A stretch of DNA of 64,000 nucleotides from the NCBI RefSeq assembly GCF_001625215.2, contig NC_030381.2, positions 6,535,131 to 6,599,130 on the forward strand. Reading direction: 5' to 3'. Below the pieces are notes generated by a model. That model did not search any database. It saw only the letters and a list, made by a program, of their open reading frames with translations, and had not been told where the DNA came from. This document shows positions 1 to 11,041 of the stretch, piece by piece. Within the stretch, counting starts at the first letter, position 1; each line of letters starts with the position of its first letter. The position numbers and the translations under genes are program-made. The DNA comes from Daucus carota subsp. sativus (taxonomy: Eukaryota > Streptophyta > Magnoliopsida > Apiales > Apiaceae).

Positions 1-332
1 TCCTCTTCTCCGAGCCCAAAATGTATTTCTAAAAAAGAAAATGTTAGGTACTCAAAAACTTATAACAAAATGATGTGTCGAAATCTGATTGACTGCATTC
101 GCTCCAATAATAATGAGATTCCTTATATATGTATCAATTATCAATCACTCAATCATAATTTTACACTTGTCTGTCATGTTATTTGGTAAAAAAATTTGAA
201 AAGACTTTTTAGGGATACGTAGTATTATCCTTCTAAAAATTAGTGAGATTTTGTTGATATTCCTATTAAAAAAATTCATGCTCTGGTCCTTTAAAATTAT
301 GGTTTAGCCATGCACTGTTGAATTATATATGA
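1..332. other. AT-rich flank, no gene seen
   Basis: AT-rich sequence without a convincing reading frame or repeat structure. It ends at the 3' terminus of the Helitron that follows. Confidence 0.4.
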
Positions 333-986
333 CTAGCCTTTAACCCGTGCAAAGCACGGGCGCTTATATAACTCGTAATTTATTAATTATAATTTAAATC
401 TTAATATCATTTTATTAGTATTTTAATATTAATAATTTGGATTTTAGTTAAATTATATTAACCAACTGATTATATCTTCTAACAGAAATTTAGCTTTCAC
501 AATTTATTATCTATCTATAATTATTTTTCTGATATTAATATGTGATAGTTTATTATTCAATTAATTTTAAATCAAAATTTTCATATTTCATATATCTTCA
601 TATGTTACGTAATGGTTCGTGTTTGTAATGAAATAGAACACGTTAAAGTTAAATTTCGAGTAGAATATATTATAATTAAAAAGTAGCGTCTCTAATTATT
701 TATATGTATTTTAGACAAAAGATATTCAAAATTGTATATTTATAATTAGTTATACATTTATCTATAAATTTTTTTAATATTAATATATGTTATTAACAGT
801 AGTTTCATCTTTTTCAACTAATTATAAATTATATTTAAAAAGATATTAATATACATAAGGAGTGTTTTTAGTATATGAAACTGTTTAATATCTATCTACA
901 TGTTGTAGACTTTTAGTTTTAGAGAACCAAAATTTTGTACGACTACAAATTATACCTATGTTAGGCTTTTTATAGTATAGTATAGA
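333..986 (-). mobile_element. Non-autonomous Helitron, about 654 bp
   Basis: Read on the minus strand, the element opens with TC followed by TATACTATACTATAAAAAGCC, a close match to the known plant Helitron 5' end. It closes with a GC-rich hairpin (CCCGTGC, loop TTT, GCACGGG, at 344-360), then seven bases and the terminal CTAG at 333-336. The flanking bases are A at the 5' side and T at the 3' side, as expected for insertion between A and T without target duplication. The interior is AT-rich and has no Rep/helicase frame, so it must have been moved by an autonomous relative. Confidence 0.87.
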
Positions 987-1447
987 TTCGGTAAACGCCT
1001 TTTCCAACACTTTACGGTTTAATTAGATCAGTTGACAAGCTATCACAGTTCAATTTATAGAGAGTCTCGGGTTCAGAATGCTAATATTGCAAAACTTCAC
1101 TAGACTTCCAACTTGAGATACTGAGCTATACATGGACTTGCACCTTGAGATGCTGAGCTGAGTTTTTTCACTTGATCCTACGTAGATAAGGCAATAACAA
1201 AGATAATGACAGTAGGGTCCAATTCTGGGAAGCCATTTCTATGTCATCGCCTTCTTGTTAAAAAACTAAAATTTTAGTCGTTATCTCTAAGCCGAAAAAT
1301 ATACCGGAAAAATTATTTTTTCTCAGACATTCAGATCCTCATTTCCCCTTCAATACCAACAGTCTGATTGAAGGTCAGCTGAGATATACATTCTTCACAT
1401 TAATGAATCTATCATTTTTGGGAACAGATACAAATAAAAGAATTAAT
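987..1447. other. Intergenic, no gene seen
   Basis: Moderately AT-rich spacer between the Helitron and the PLP-enzyme relic. The part nearest 1447 may be the former 3' untranslated region of that relic, but no polyadenylation signal stands out. Confidence 0.3.
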
Positions 1448-2372
1448 TCAATCATTTAATAAAGATGAAACAATATGTGAAACCTCATAAGTCTTTTTTT
1501 TAAGAGAATGTAGAGCATGTCTTACACCCTCAACGGTTGTTTGGTTAAGAGCCAGGTATCTCCATTTTTCTTTCTCCACGAAGTCTGCATCCAGGAATTT
1601 TGAAGCGAATTCCCAGAGTCTGCAGACATCTTCGAAGTTTGTAAGGAACCCAAGCGAAACTGTAATAACAGATATTCCTAATATGCATTTATCCTTTTTG
1701 TTTCTCAAAGGTCCTGCCTGCTCAGGATTTTTGCTCTCTAGTAAATTTCTCTCGTTATCTTGCATGTCCGAGAAGTATATGTTTTTCAGAAATCCACAAC
1801 TAAGAGAAATGTTGTTTCTGTCAGCTAGTTTTTGTACAAGTGCAGGATCAACCTTTTCGCCTTTCCAATCAAATATATTGAAACCCACTGCTGGCCCTCG
1901 ATCAAATCGTATACCTTTGGTCCATATATTGTAACTAATGGAAGTGCATTTTCTGAATTTGGATGATTAAGGCTCGTCAGCGCATTTACCAGCCAGTTGA
2001 CTAGGTAATTTGCTCTGCAACTGATCAGTATCAGGCCCAGTGAATCTGCGTGATCTAAACCCCTGAATTCCATCTCTGACTTTACAGTACCTCCATCTTC
2101 TTTGTTCTGTGGCTCGTCTGTGTTGACGGGCTTATCTAGTTCAACGATTTCAGACACTGGTTGTTGTTTTTGTCTATCCCTGGCTTCTGAAGCTTCTTCC
2201 AGCTCATAGGCTGCTTCATTCTGCTGGATAAAGACATCGAGATGGAGGATGAACTTGGCAAAGCCAAGGTCTCTTCCTTTAGCTCGGATACTGATAACTG
2301 TTTATCAGTCTTGGATAGTTTTTCAAGAAACTGACATGGTCTTACAGATGGTAGGAGACGGACAATTCCCAT
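1448..2372 (-). pseudogene. 3' part of a MOCOS-like PLP-dependent transferase gene, broken
   Basis: Minus-strand reading gives two overlapping pieces of one protein. The first (about 2157-1910) contains GLDHADSLGLILIS, NWLVNALTSL and IYGPK. The second (about 1888-1448) contains GFNIFDWKGEKVDPALVQKL, SLGFLTNFEDV and DADFVEKEKWRYLALN. These match my memory of the C-terminal half of the plant PLP-dependent transferase family related to molybdenum-cofactor sulfurase. A small net insertion near 1905-1915 shifts the frame between the pieces. Upstream, at 2136-2372, reading continues only in further shifted frames, and the N-terminal PLP-lysine domain is not in the window. No introns are visible. 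This is a truncated, frameshifted copy, likely non-functional. It lies outside the TCP palindrome. The family assignment is from recall. Confidence 0.68.
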
Positions 2373-4049
2373 ACCAGTAGAAGTGGAATTGTTTAATACT
2401 GAAGCACCGGACTAGCTAGTTATATATAGTGTTTCTTTGGACATTCTGTAACCAATATGGCAATGTCTTTCATTCTTTTTACTCTTCTTAAGTTAGCAAC
2501 ACAATTCCGAGAATACACAAAGTACAGGTCTGAAGATCCAAAGTTCTTGATTTAAAATTTTTTAGCTAAACTATTATGCGCCTGGTATATGCGAAACTAG
2601 GGTGTTAATTGACCACTTTCTAAAATCTCAAGATATTAGAAGGAGGGCTTAACATGATCATATTACATTCTAACGCATTCCCTCTCACCCGAAAGTCCAT
2701 TTATGGGTCGAGAGTGGATCACGACACCATCTTTTAGGGCATAACATCGCCTAACTCGAGTCTCCCGCGAGCCTAAACTCTGATATCATGTTAAGGAGCC
2801 AGTTCTCCTAAAATCTCAAGATATTAGGAGGAGGATTTACCAAGATCATATTATATTCTAACATAAGGCAGTACACTATGTATTAATATCCAAATATTAA
2901 TACACATCATGTTATGCAGGAAAACTGTTCAAAACCTGGCCGGAGCGAACCTGATATTTTCGGTACTGATGATACTGGACCAGATCGGAAAATAATCGAC
3001 CCCAACCAGCCTAGACCGGAAAGGACGGTAGGTGATAATGACACTTTAATATTATTATGAAAACAATTATCTGATCATACGTTTTAATTTTTAATCGTTC
3101 AGCAATGTGTGTGATGAAAATTAAGTATCTATATTGAAGGCTAAAATGCCTGTTGGGTGTTGATTGTTGCGTGGTGTGAGTTTTGCAATCAGCTGGTTCT
3201 GGTATTGCACTGCTCCATCTTTAGTTCTAAGTTCAAATTTAAAGAGAACTTATTTTTATTGAATAAAATAATCACTTCCTTCTATGAATTCATGTCTCTC
3301 TGATTCTCTCTCCAACTTTTCTCTCAAATAATAATAAAATATGAATAATGAGCCAATATGAGTAGGGTTGGAGTTGTCATAATATTCAATGTATTAACTT
3401 ACTAGAAGTCACGTATTATATTATTTTTTTTAAAAGATTTAAGAGCACCATTAGAGATGTACTATTGTCTTAACATAGGCTACAATTACATAGTAATATA
3501 CCTGATGCTTTAAAAGATTCATCTGGATCATCAGACAGGGAAGATGAAGGTCGTAGAAACTTTACCAAATATTATATATAACTTGAGTTTTGGCAACATT
3601 AATGATTTAGAATATTTGATCGAGCAAAAGTTACAAAAACAATTCACATAATTTGATAAAAAATTTATGTCAAAATTAATTTCGACGAGATATTACCTTG
3701 AAAATAGTTATTTTCGACCGTATCTTGTACGTTACAGGCGTCGAAATTAGTTAATATATCAAAAATATAATGACAGCACCGCACATGTCATAAACAACAT
3801 GTGCACACAGAAATATTAAATAACGCTAAATAAAAATAAGGAAACCGGTCCATTCCGGGGATTTTCCGGTTGGACCGGACCGGACCGCATATACATTATA
3901 CAATGTTTTAAATAAAAAATTAATGTTTAAATTTTTATTTAATAAAAGAAAATTTGTAAAAATAAGTTTTAAGAATATTTTATATATATCTTGTAATGCA
4001 TGTTAATCGAAGAAAAAAACTTTAAAAAAATGAGACGGAATAGATATTA
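2373..4049. repeat. Repeat-derived intergenic region
   Basis: No gene seen. Two copies of a phrase beginning AATCTCAAGATATTAG lie at about 2620-2660 and 2811-2850, flanking a GC-richer stretch containing CTGATATCATGTTAAGGAGCC, a type of sequence common in dispersed plant repeats. CCGG-rich patches at about 2935-3030 and 3840-3895 (CCGGACCGGACC-like) resemble subterminal repeats of eroded hAT elements, but I could not define termini or a target duplication. Confidence 0.4.
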
Positions 4050-4290
4050 CTCACTCTGTCCCTCTCATTTCTTTACGGTTTTTTTACAATGCTTGAACGC
4101 ATTTTGAGGCGCATATAAAACATAGTTACATAATTTATTTTTCAATTTTTTTATATTAAAATTTAAACATTAAACTTTTGTTCAGAAGAAAAAAAAGTTC
4201 AAAACAATTTATCAAACTATATTTTATGAGAGCATAGAATGTATGTCAGAGTCTCCATCTTCCAGTAAACAATTGAGGGGGACAATGGAG
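4050..4290. mobile_element. Stowaway-type MITE
   Basis: A 241-bp element flanked by TA dinucleotides. The left end is CTCACTCTGTCCC and the right end, read on the opposite strand, is CTCCATTGTCCCC. These are variants of the Stowaway CTCCCTCCGTCCC terminus of the Tc1/mariner group. The inner sequence is AT-rich and non-coding. It lies just outside the left arm and has no counterpart outside the right arm. Confidence 0.75.
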
Positions 4291-5060
4291 TATTCAATAG
4301 TAAAATTGAATATGTTTAGCAATTTTTTTTTAAAGCTATATACATCTAACACATTTAAAGCAAATTAAAATAAACAATAAACAAAAATAATTGTATTTGA
4401 CATATTAAACGATCCGGAAACAAAATCGCTCATCATATATCTTATTTATTTGATTTTCAATATGATTGCATAATCAATTGGATATTTGTCTAACGAAGTT
4501 CATTTCAAATTAGTAAAATTTGGTCCCAATTTGTCAAAAAGAGGCCCACAAATCAAATACTCCCTTACCAAAATCATCATTATTTAATTAACAAAAATTG
4601 TCCTATTATGCAATTACACACTCTTTAGATATGTAACTCGACAATATGAAAAGATTTGTTAAAAATACATATCTAGAAATCACAAAAATTACACATATAT
4701 ATTTGATTAAGAACTTGAAATATATGTTCGGTATGAAGATGAAAAACACACAAATACATGTATCCTGTCATACAAAAATGGAGAAGACAACAACATAATA
4801 CGAATATATAAAGAGACTAAAGTCAAGTTAATCACGTCATTCGATAAACAAACCCAAAAGTTTGGGATTTTGACCGTTGATTTTATAAACTCAAGTCATC
4901 TTGAAAAATCGAAGCGTCGCTAGCCAATTTCATTTATATGATATTCGATTATTTTTATAAGTTACGAAACAAATTATAGAAATTCGACACACACAAAACT
5001 CTCTTTAAAATAAAATTATTAAACTTTAAAGGATCAAGGACCCACCAAAGCTGTAAAAAC

Positions 5061-5072
5061 ATTCAAATGTCT
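5061..5072 (-). other. Conserved post-stop motif of TCP locus 1L
   Basis: Minus-strand reading is ACATTTGAATGT, about 35 bases after the stop codon. The same near-palindrome (GACATT, TG, AATGTC) follows type B and C loci in this window and overlaps the stop codon of type A genes. It is either a 3' regulatory element or a relic of the ancestral stop. Confidence 0.5.
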
Positions 5073-5107
5073 CCTATACGAAACAAAAACATGTCATTTC
5101 ATCGGAC

Positions 5108-5572
5108 CTAAGGCTTCTGGTTCTGCTCTGACGACCCCGGCGCATATGGACCCTGCATCTTCACGCCAATGCCACGAGTGAGAGCCAGCGGCACAGGCCA
5201 CACCTGTTGCGGCTTGCCCCCATCATCAGGCACCATCCAAAACCCTTTCCCTGGTATAAACACGGGAGTGGGGCCCACAGGCGCAGATCCCGAGGTCTTC
5301 GGAACAATATCCTGGCAAACAGGCTCAGCTTTCTTTTTCTCAGGCACTTTGGGGGTCTCAGAAGAGGCCCCACCAACAGCATTAGAAGACGGAGTTGCAG
5401 TGCCACGCCCCTCCGCACGGTCTAGAAGCCACTGAAGAGTTTCATCTTCGGACTTGAAGCCCAAATCTTTTGTCAACTGAGAGATGTGAGCAGCACATGA
5501 AGCGGACATTTTGATATTCTTGCCCCGACCCTGCATCTTGTTGTGCTTGTCACAATCTTTAACCGGAGACAT
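5108..5572 (-). CDS. Class I TCP transcription factor-like, type B short form (locus 1L)
   Basis: Intronless 154-codon gene. I start it at MSPVKD (5572), because the right-arm copy and the other type B genes begin there; an in-frame ATG 11 codons upstream is less likely. The TCP domain spans about residues 10-60: QGRGKNIKM basic region, SCAAHISQLTKDLGF helix I, then DETLQWLLDRAE in helix II. The usual [10 protein letters not shown] stretch is shortened and altered to HNKMQGRG, so DNA contact may be weakened. The conserved domain cysteine (SCAA) remains. The tail carries EKKKAEP, PVFIPGKGFWMVPDDGG and QQVWPVPLALTRGIG, as in locus 4. A TATA-like box lies at 5612-5619. Class I TCPs are dimeric nuclear bHLH-like factors controlling growth genes. 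Expression and function here are inferred only. Confidence 0.8.
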   Translation of the reverse strand: MSPVKDCDKHNKMQGRGKNIKMSASCAAHISQLTKDLGFKSEDETLQWLLDRAEGRGTATPSSNAVGGASSETPKVPEKKKAEPVCQDIVPKTSGSAPVGPTPVFIPGKGFWMVPDDGGKPQQVWPVPLALTRGIGVKMQGPYAPGSSEQNQKP

Positions 5573-5879
5573 GTTTGCTACACACAATTCTCTGGGAATG
5601 TACAACAGTCGTTATATAGTAGCTGGACCAGGCGTTACGTGCACATATCAGAATCTGCTAGATATTATTTTGATACTGCATTTAGTTAGATTTTGTGGGT
5701 CCCATCGTAAATTATACGTTTCTCACGTTAAACTGTCGAATAAATATATTCTTTAATGGATTTTTATTATATAGTCGATTATCTTTTCAATATTTGATTT
5801 TCCAATGCAAAGAATTATCTACTTTATGTAACGGGTCATGCCAACAGTAATGACATAAAATATATAATAAAATATAGTG

Positions 5880-6175
5880 AACAATCTCTTAAAATCTATT
5901 ATTTTATGAATTCCAAAAATATTCATCAGTATTTGAATATTTAACGTATTTTAATGGATACTAAATAATATAAATTGAATATCATTGGATTTTAGGAATA
6001 ATTTAAACTCCTGATTGAATACTATAATATTTTGTAACATAATTTAAAATCCTAATAAAATGCTCCAAGATTATGATACATTTTTTAAAGTTTCAGTTGA
6101 ATACTACCAAATTTCATAAATGAAAAAATCTTTTAAATCTTAATTGATGACACCATACCCTTAAAACATGATATA
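5880..6175. repeat. Dispersed TTGAATAC/GATTTTAAA repeat upstream of TCP loci
   Basis: AT-rich element made of imperfect internal repeats of the kind TTGAATACTACCAGATTTTG and CATAATTTAAAATCC. One edge reads, on the minus strand, like GGGTGTATTCAATT. Equivalent blocks lie upstream of TCP loci at about 11640-11890 and 16480-17905 and in mirrored positions in the right arm (38310-38560, 43255-43480, 48960-49220). It is probably a nonautonomous DNA transposon carried along with gene duplication; termini were not fixed. Confidence 0.5.
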
Positions 6176-6221
6176 TTGATTTTTTTTTATCTGGTAAAAA
6201 GAATGTAAAGCTGAAATTTTT

Positions 6222-6268
6222 AACTGAGACATGTTGCTACATACAATTCTATGACAATGCGTACAATT
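6222..6268 (-). pseudogene. Dead 5' end of a TCP gene
   Basis: Minus-strand reading gives the untranslated leader and start of a type B TCP gene (TACGCATTGTCATAGAATTG, then ATGTCTCAGTTAAA), closely like the leaders of loci 1 and 4, but no TCP domain follows. The mirrored copy is at about 48858-48905, so the gene was lost before the inverted duplication. Confidence 0.6.
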
Positions 6269-6500
6269 AGGGATGACAAAATAATATGATCCCACGGATA
6301 TTAGATCTGAAACTCGAAACTTTGGATATATCGAATCCGAAATTTTTGATTTGAATTCGTATTCAAAATTTTTTGTATTTGTATTTGGATTAAAGTATTT
6401 ACCGATCTGATATTTAATCCGAGATCTGAAATCCAAAATCAATTTCGAAATTGTTTCCGATGTCTGTCTGTCAGTATATAGGCTAATGATTATATACAAA
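6269..6500. mobile_element. hAT-like fragment
   Basis: Starts TAGGGATGACAAAAT, a hAT-style terminus, followed by subterminal repeats around ATCCGAAATTT and GATCTGAAA. It abuts the dead TCP 5' end. The far terminus is not clear. The same element is in the right arm at about 48630-48853, so it predates the duplication. Confidence 0.45.
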
Positions 6501-6599
6501 CCACTAAATGCGAACCTTAAATACAAATTAAGGAAAACTAGGCCCTAATTGGCATTTAACTAATTTTTCAGTAATTATTTATTTAAATATTTAGAAATT

Positions 6600-8300
6600 A
6601 AATGTTCAAACATTAACTAATTCACTAATGTGGGGCCCACTTAGCATTTACTTAATTATTTAAAAGTTACTTATTTATATATATATATATATTTATTAAT
6701 TATTAATTTAGTCACTAATGTGGGGCCCACACGTGGGTCCACCTAGCATTTAATTAATTATTTAAAAATTAAGTAAAAGATATTAATATATATAATTATT
6801 AAATTATTAATTAATTCACTAATATGGGGCCCACATGTGAGGACCGTTTCGCATTAAATAATTTTTTAGATAAATATCGACTAGTAATTAACTAATTCAC
6901 TGATGTGGGACCCATATGTGGGGCCCACTTAGCAATTAATTCATTATTTAATAATTATTTATTAAATAATTAATTTATTCACTAACGTGGGGCCCACATA
7001 GCATTTGATTAAATATTTAATAATAATATAAATAAATATTTAAATAATTAGTTATTAAATTATTAGTAAATTCAATAACATGGGCGCACATAGCATTTAA
7101 TTAATTATTCATTAATTAATTATTTAATATTTAAATATTTATTACGAACTGATTAATTAATTCACTAATGTGGGGCCCACATGTGAGGTCCGCTTAGCAT
7201 TAAACAATATGAAATAAATATCGACTAAATAATTCACTAATTCATTGATGTGGGACCCATATGCGGGGCCACTTAGCATTTAATTCATTATTTAATAATT
7301 ATTTATTAAATAATTAAGTTATTCACAAACGTGGGCCCCGCATAGCATTTGATTAGATATTTAATACTCACTCTCTCCTATTTCATATGACCCTTATTCC
7401 TTTTTGGGACATCAAAAAAAAATAACCTATCATACTTACTATTTTTGAACACTATTTTACACTATTACACCCACCACTTTCTTCCACTATCTCCATTATA
7501 TTATAATATAAACACTATTACACCCACTACTTTTCTCCACTATTTCAACTTTATTATTAAATATTGATAGGTCCCACCGCTTTACACACTTTTCAACTAA
7601 ACTTACTACTTTTTTCTTAATCTCCGTGAAATTCAAACCAGCTCATTCATTTTGGCACGGAGGGAGTAATAATATAAGTAAATATTTAAACTAATTAGTT
7701 ATTAAATTATTAGTTAATTCACTAATGTGGGCCGCTTAGCATTGAATTATTCATTATTTAATTAATTCACAAATGTGGTGCCCACTTAACATTCATTTAA
7801 TCATTAAAATATTTATTAATTAATTATTGATCAAGTCACTAATGTGTGGCCCGCTTAGCATTTAATTAATTATTTATTTAAATATTTAAATAATTATCTA
7901 ATAAATAATTATTAATTCACTAATATGCGGCCCACACGTGAGGCCCACTTGACATTTAATTAATTGTTTGATAATTTAGTATTTAAATATTTATCAAATA
8001 ATTATTAATTAATTCACTAATGTGAGGCCCACTTAGCATTTGGTTAGTTATTCAATAATTAATTACTTAAACATTAATTAATTAATTATTAATTATTAAT
8101 TAAGTCACTAATGTGAGGCTCGTACTTGTGGCTCGCTTTGAAATTAATTAAATATTTGTCAATACTTATTTAAATATTGAAATAATTATTAATAAATAAA
8201 TGAATTGATTCACTAATGTGGAACCAAACATGAGACCACTTAGTGATTAATTAATTAATTAATTATAAATTATTTAATATATATTATATTAATATTATGG
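6600..8300. repeat. Degenerate tandem array with GTGGGGCCCAC core
   Basis: About 15-18 degenerate units of roughly 70-120 bp, each with CACTAATGTGGGGCCCAC, then CTTAGCATTTAATTAATTA. Exact GTGGGGCCCAC occurs at 6630, 6720, 6918, 6987 and 7170. Near variants include TATGGGGCCCAC (about 6824), GTGGGTCC (6733), GTGGGACC (6905, 7250) and GTGGGCCCC (7331). Each full core contains GGNCCCAC on both strands, the published class I TCP consensus. Units become more degenerate toward 8300. A Stowaway MITE interrupts the array at 7377-7666. The mirrored copy is at about 46800-48510. Confidence 0.8.
7377..7666. mobile_element. Stowaway MITE inside the GGGCCC array (left)
   Basis: TA-flanked element of about 290 bp. 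The left end is CTCACTCTCTCC and the right end on the opposite strand is CTCCCTCCGTGCC. The same insertion is at 47456-47755 in the right arm, so it entered before the inverted duplication. Confidence 0.8.
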
Positions 8301-11041
8301 GTCCACTTATCCTAAAGTAACACTAGCCTTGCAACACAAAAGTAGATGTAACACTTTGCTGTGTGCCGTAAGTGGGGACCGCCCCCTGTCTCCACAATTG
8401 GCAGTGTGGGTCCATCCGTGGGGTCCACTTGTCAGAGTGGGACCCACTTTTCTGGAGTAAATTTCTGTGGGTCCTGCCTTTGTGTAGCCACTTTTGCCGA
8501 CGTGTACAGTTCTGGTCTCAATAAAGTTAATAATTAATTAAAATATTTACATAATAATAATACGAAGTGTTACGACATGACGGTCTTATTGTAACACTAG
8601 CGTTCTACTACAACACACACGCTTTATATAGTAACTGTAAGTGAACATGTAATGTAACTTTGTTTCATTAGTGTTATGATAGGTCCAAAAATTATGTATA
8701 TTGTAACACAAAATAGGCGTTACAGTAGAATAGTGTCTTATTTGCCCATCATTGACATAGTGTATATAACTTCCACTCCTGGTAGGTATTTTTTCATTTC
8801 TCTTTTGAATTTTTTGATGAAATTCAGCTAACATATATAAAATCATGAAATTTTTTGGATACATATTTGACTTGTAAAATATCAAGAATATCCATACTCT
8901 CGATATATCTTTCTAGCTTCTCAATATATTTAAGAAAATTCTCAATTTCAAGATTTCCACCAATAGTATGAAGATTCATTTCTTTTCATGAATTTCTTTT
9001 TCCTTACTTTCTCCTAGTGGGATTCTGATTATGAATGTCTGTATAGGTTATCACATACATGCAAGAACCTTATTCTTTTTATAATGACCAAAATCTCTAT
9101 ATTTGTTGAAGCAAAATCCTTCAAATCTATTTTTCGTTTGCTCTAGTTTTTTTGTCCTTCACATATTGTTGACTCTTTATGTCACAAGCCAATAAATCAG
9201 GTGAAACCCTTATTCTATTATCATTTGATTGAGATAAAAAATAGTATGAATGAATGTTAATACGTAATAAAAATACATGAATCTACCCGACCAAGTTCGA
9301 ACATGATAGGTCTTGAGAAAAAAGATTAGAGAGTCTCGAGATTTTTTTATATTTTCAAAGATTGTTTAGAATACATCGTCTATTGTTTATATAAGGACGT
9401 AAAAGACTAACATGAAATAAAAAAAAAAATTGAAGTCAAATAATATTAAAATAACATGATATGTAGTTTTGAGTAAGAACCGAAGATTGTGAGGAAAACT
9501 TATTTGCCATGATTATGCGTTAAATCTCAACATGATCATGTCTTCTTTAAATATTTTCTTACTATTCATTGCATTCTCAACATAATTTTTGGACAAACCT
9601 TTTTATTCCAAGTTTTTCTTCAAAATAAAGGAGATCTTGTCCAAAATCAGTCCCTTCCACTTGTGAAAAACTTGATATCTAATTTTGAGAACTCATCTTG
9701 CATAATTCTTGAATTAAATTTTGATGATCCAAATTTTCAATCACATTATAAATATCCAAGGATAGGTTTTGCATGCCTTTAATATGATATTCACCACCAC
9801 TCCTATCCCCATCTTCATAGGCATTTTAAAAGTTTTTTTAGATATTATTTTCGGATATCCTTGTATTTATCTTCTTCTTTGTAGATATAAAACTTCATCA
9901 CTCAATATTTCATCTCCTTTTTAGTGTGTTTTTTGTACTCTCTACAATATCATATTTTTCTTGAGAACATTAATTCATCAAACACATTATTATCAGGACC
10001 ATAGTAATAAACGTATCATCCCCCTCCTTCACCCATAAACTATTAATTATAATTTTTCTCAATAAACATATTTAAATTGTAAAGTTATAGAAATATACAT
10101 AACCTCAAAATGTCTTCGTACGTTCTTAGTGCATTCTCGAAAATATTTAATTTACAAGGTATCAATTAAAGGACATAAAATTCATTTTTATTTTTTACGA
10201 TTTTTTCACAATCATCCTAAATCTGTATATGAATCATCACGTGGAAGAATCCTATTTTGTTTAGAATGACTAAAATCATTATATTTTAGGTAATAGAAAC
10301 TTTTAACTCTATTTTTATTGTCTTTAAATTTTTTCTCTTCAATATATTGTTGGAACATGTGTTTTCACTGACTAATATAGGTACACCTTCAAATTTTCCA
10401 CATCAAGCCATTAATCATTAAAATGCTTAATTATACTATCATTTGACACAGTAAAAAAGGTTGGATGAAATATATTTTAATTGGTAGTGGAATACATGAA
10501 TCCATCATTATGAATTCGTACACTATAAATTAATAAATAATGGAAAAAATTAGAAAAATCTCAAGATTGTCTTAATATTGTTTGTTTCAAATAATTAAAT
10601 GAAAAATTGTATCAATTTACTTAATTCATAAACTCAATTCTAAAAATTATTTGTTTAATATAATAAAAAAAATCTATTAAAAAGATTAGTCACACCATCG
10701 AAAAATCGTCATCAATAATAAAAAAATGATATTTACATGCTTCATATATTAAAATTATTCATACACATAGCAGTACTCAATATGTAATGTTCAATCCACT
10801 TTTTAATTATTTTTTTAATATTGAGATGATAAATGAAACAAACTATACTTGAAATATATATAATATTCATTTCTGCCTTTCATGTATAATTATAAAATGG
10901 CAGAAATTTATTTTGATGCAAATTTTATAAAACAAAATATATCCTAACCTTGTAAATTCTCAACACTCTCCTCATTCAACGTTAACTCCCCCTGTAAATC
11001 AAAATCCCCAATTCACCAAATCAGACCTAATCTTGTATCCT
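8301..11041. other. Gene-free AT-rich spacer, partly duplicated 3' flank of type A loci
   Basis: At 8370-8447 lie three more TCP-consensus-like sites (GTGGGTCC 8406, GTGGGGTCCAC 8418, GTGGGACCCAC 8437). About 8320-8760 holds repeated GTAACACTA phrases of unknown origin. From about 9000 to 11040 there is an AT-rich block that recurs, diverged, as the 3' flank of the other type A loci (18190-20266 and 63105-64000); shared phrases include TATGAATTCGAACATGATAA and CATTTGACACAG. Reading frames here are short and unconserved. Confidence 0.5.

Noticed and set aside
2610-2860. tRNA-derived SINE
   Set aside because: The GC-richer stretch lacks recognisable A and B boxes at the right spacing and a 3' A tail.
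5169-5435. Plus-strand open frames opposite the TCP genes (also at 11033-11563, 12566-13120, 15224-15475, 20258-20713 and their mirrored forms)
   Set aside because: They recur only because the sense TCP genes are conserved and GC-richer. Their proteins have no family resemblance and their frames change between copies.
8320-8760. CACTA element suggested by repeated AACACTA phrases
   Set aside because: No CACTACAAGAAAA terminus or subterminal array; the phrases are GTAACACTA and stay unexplained.
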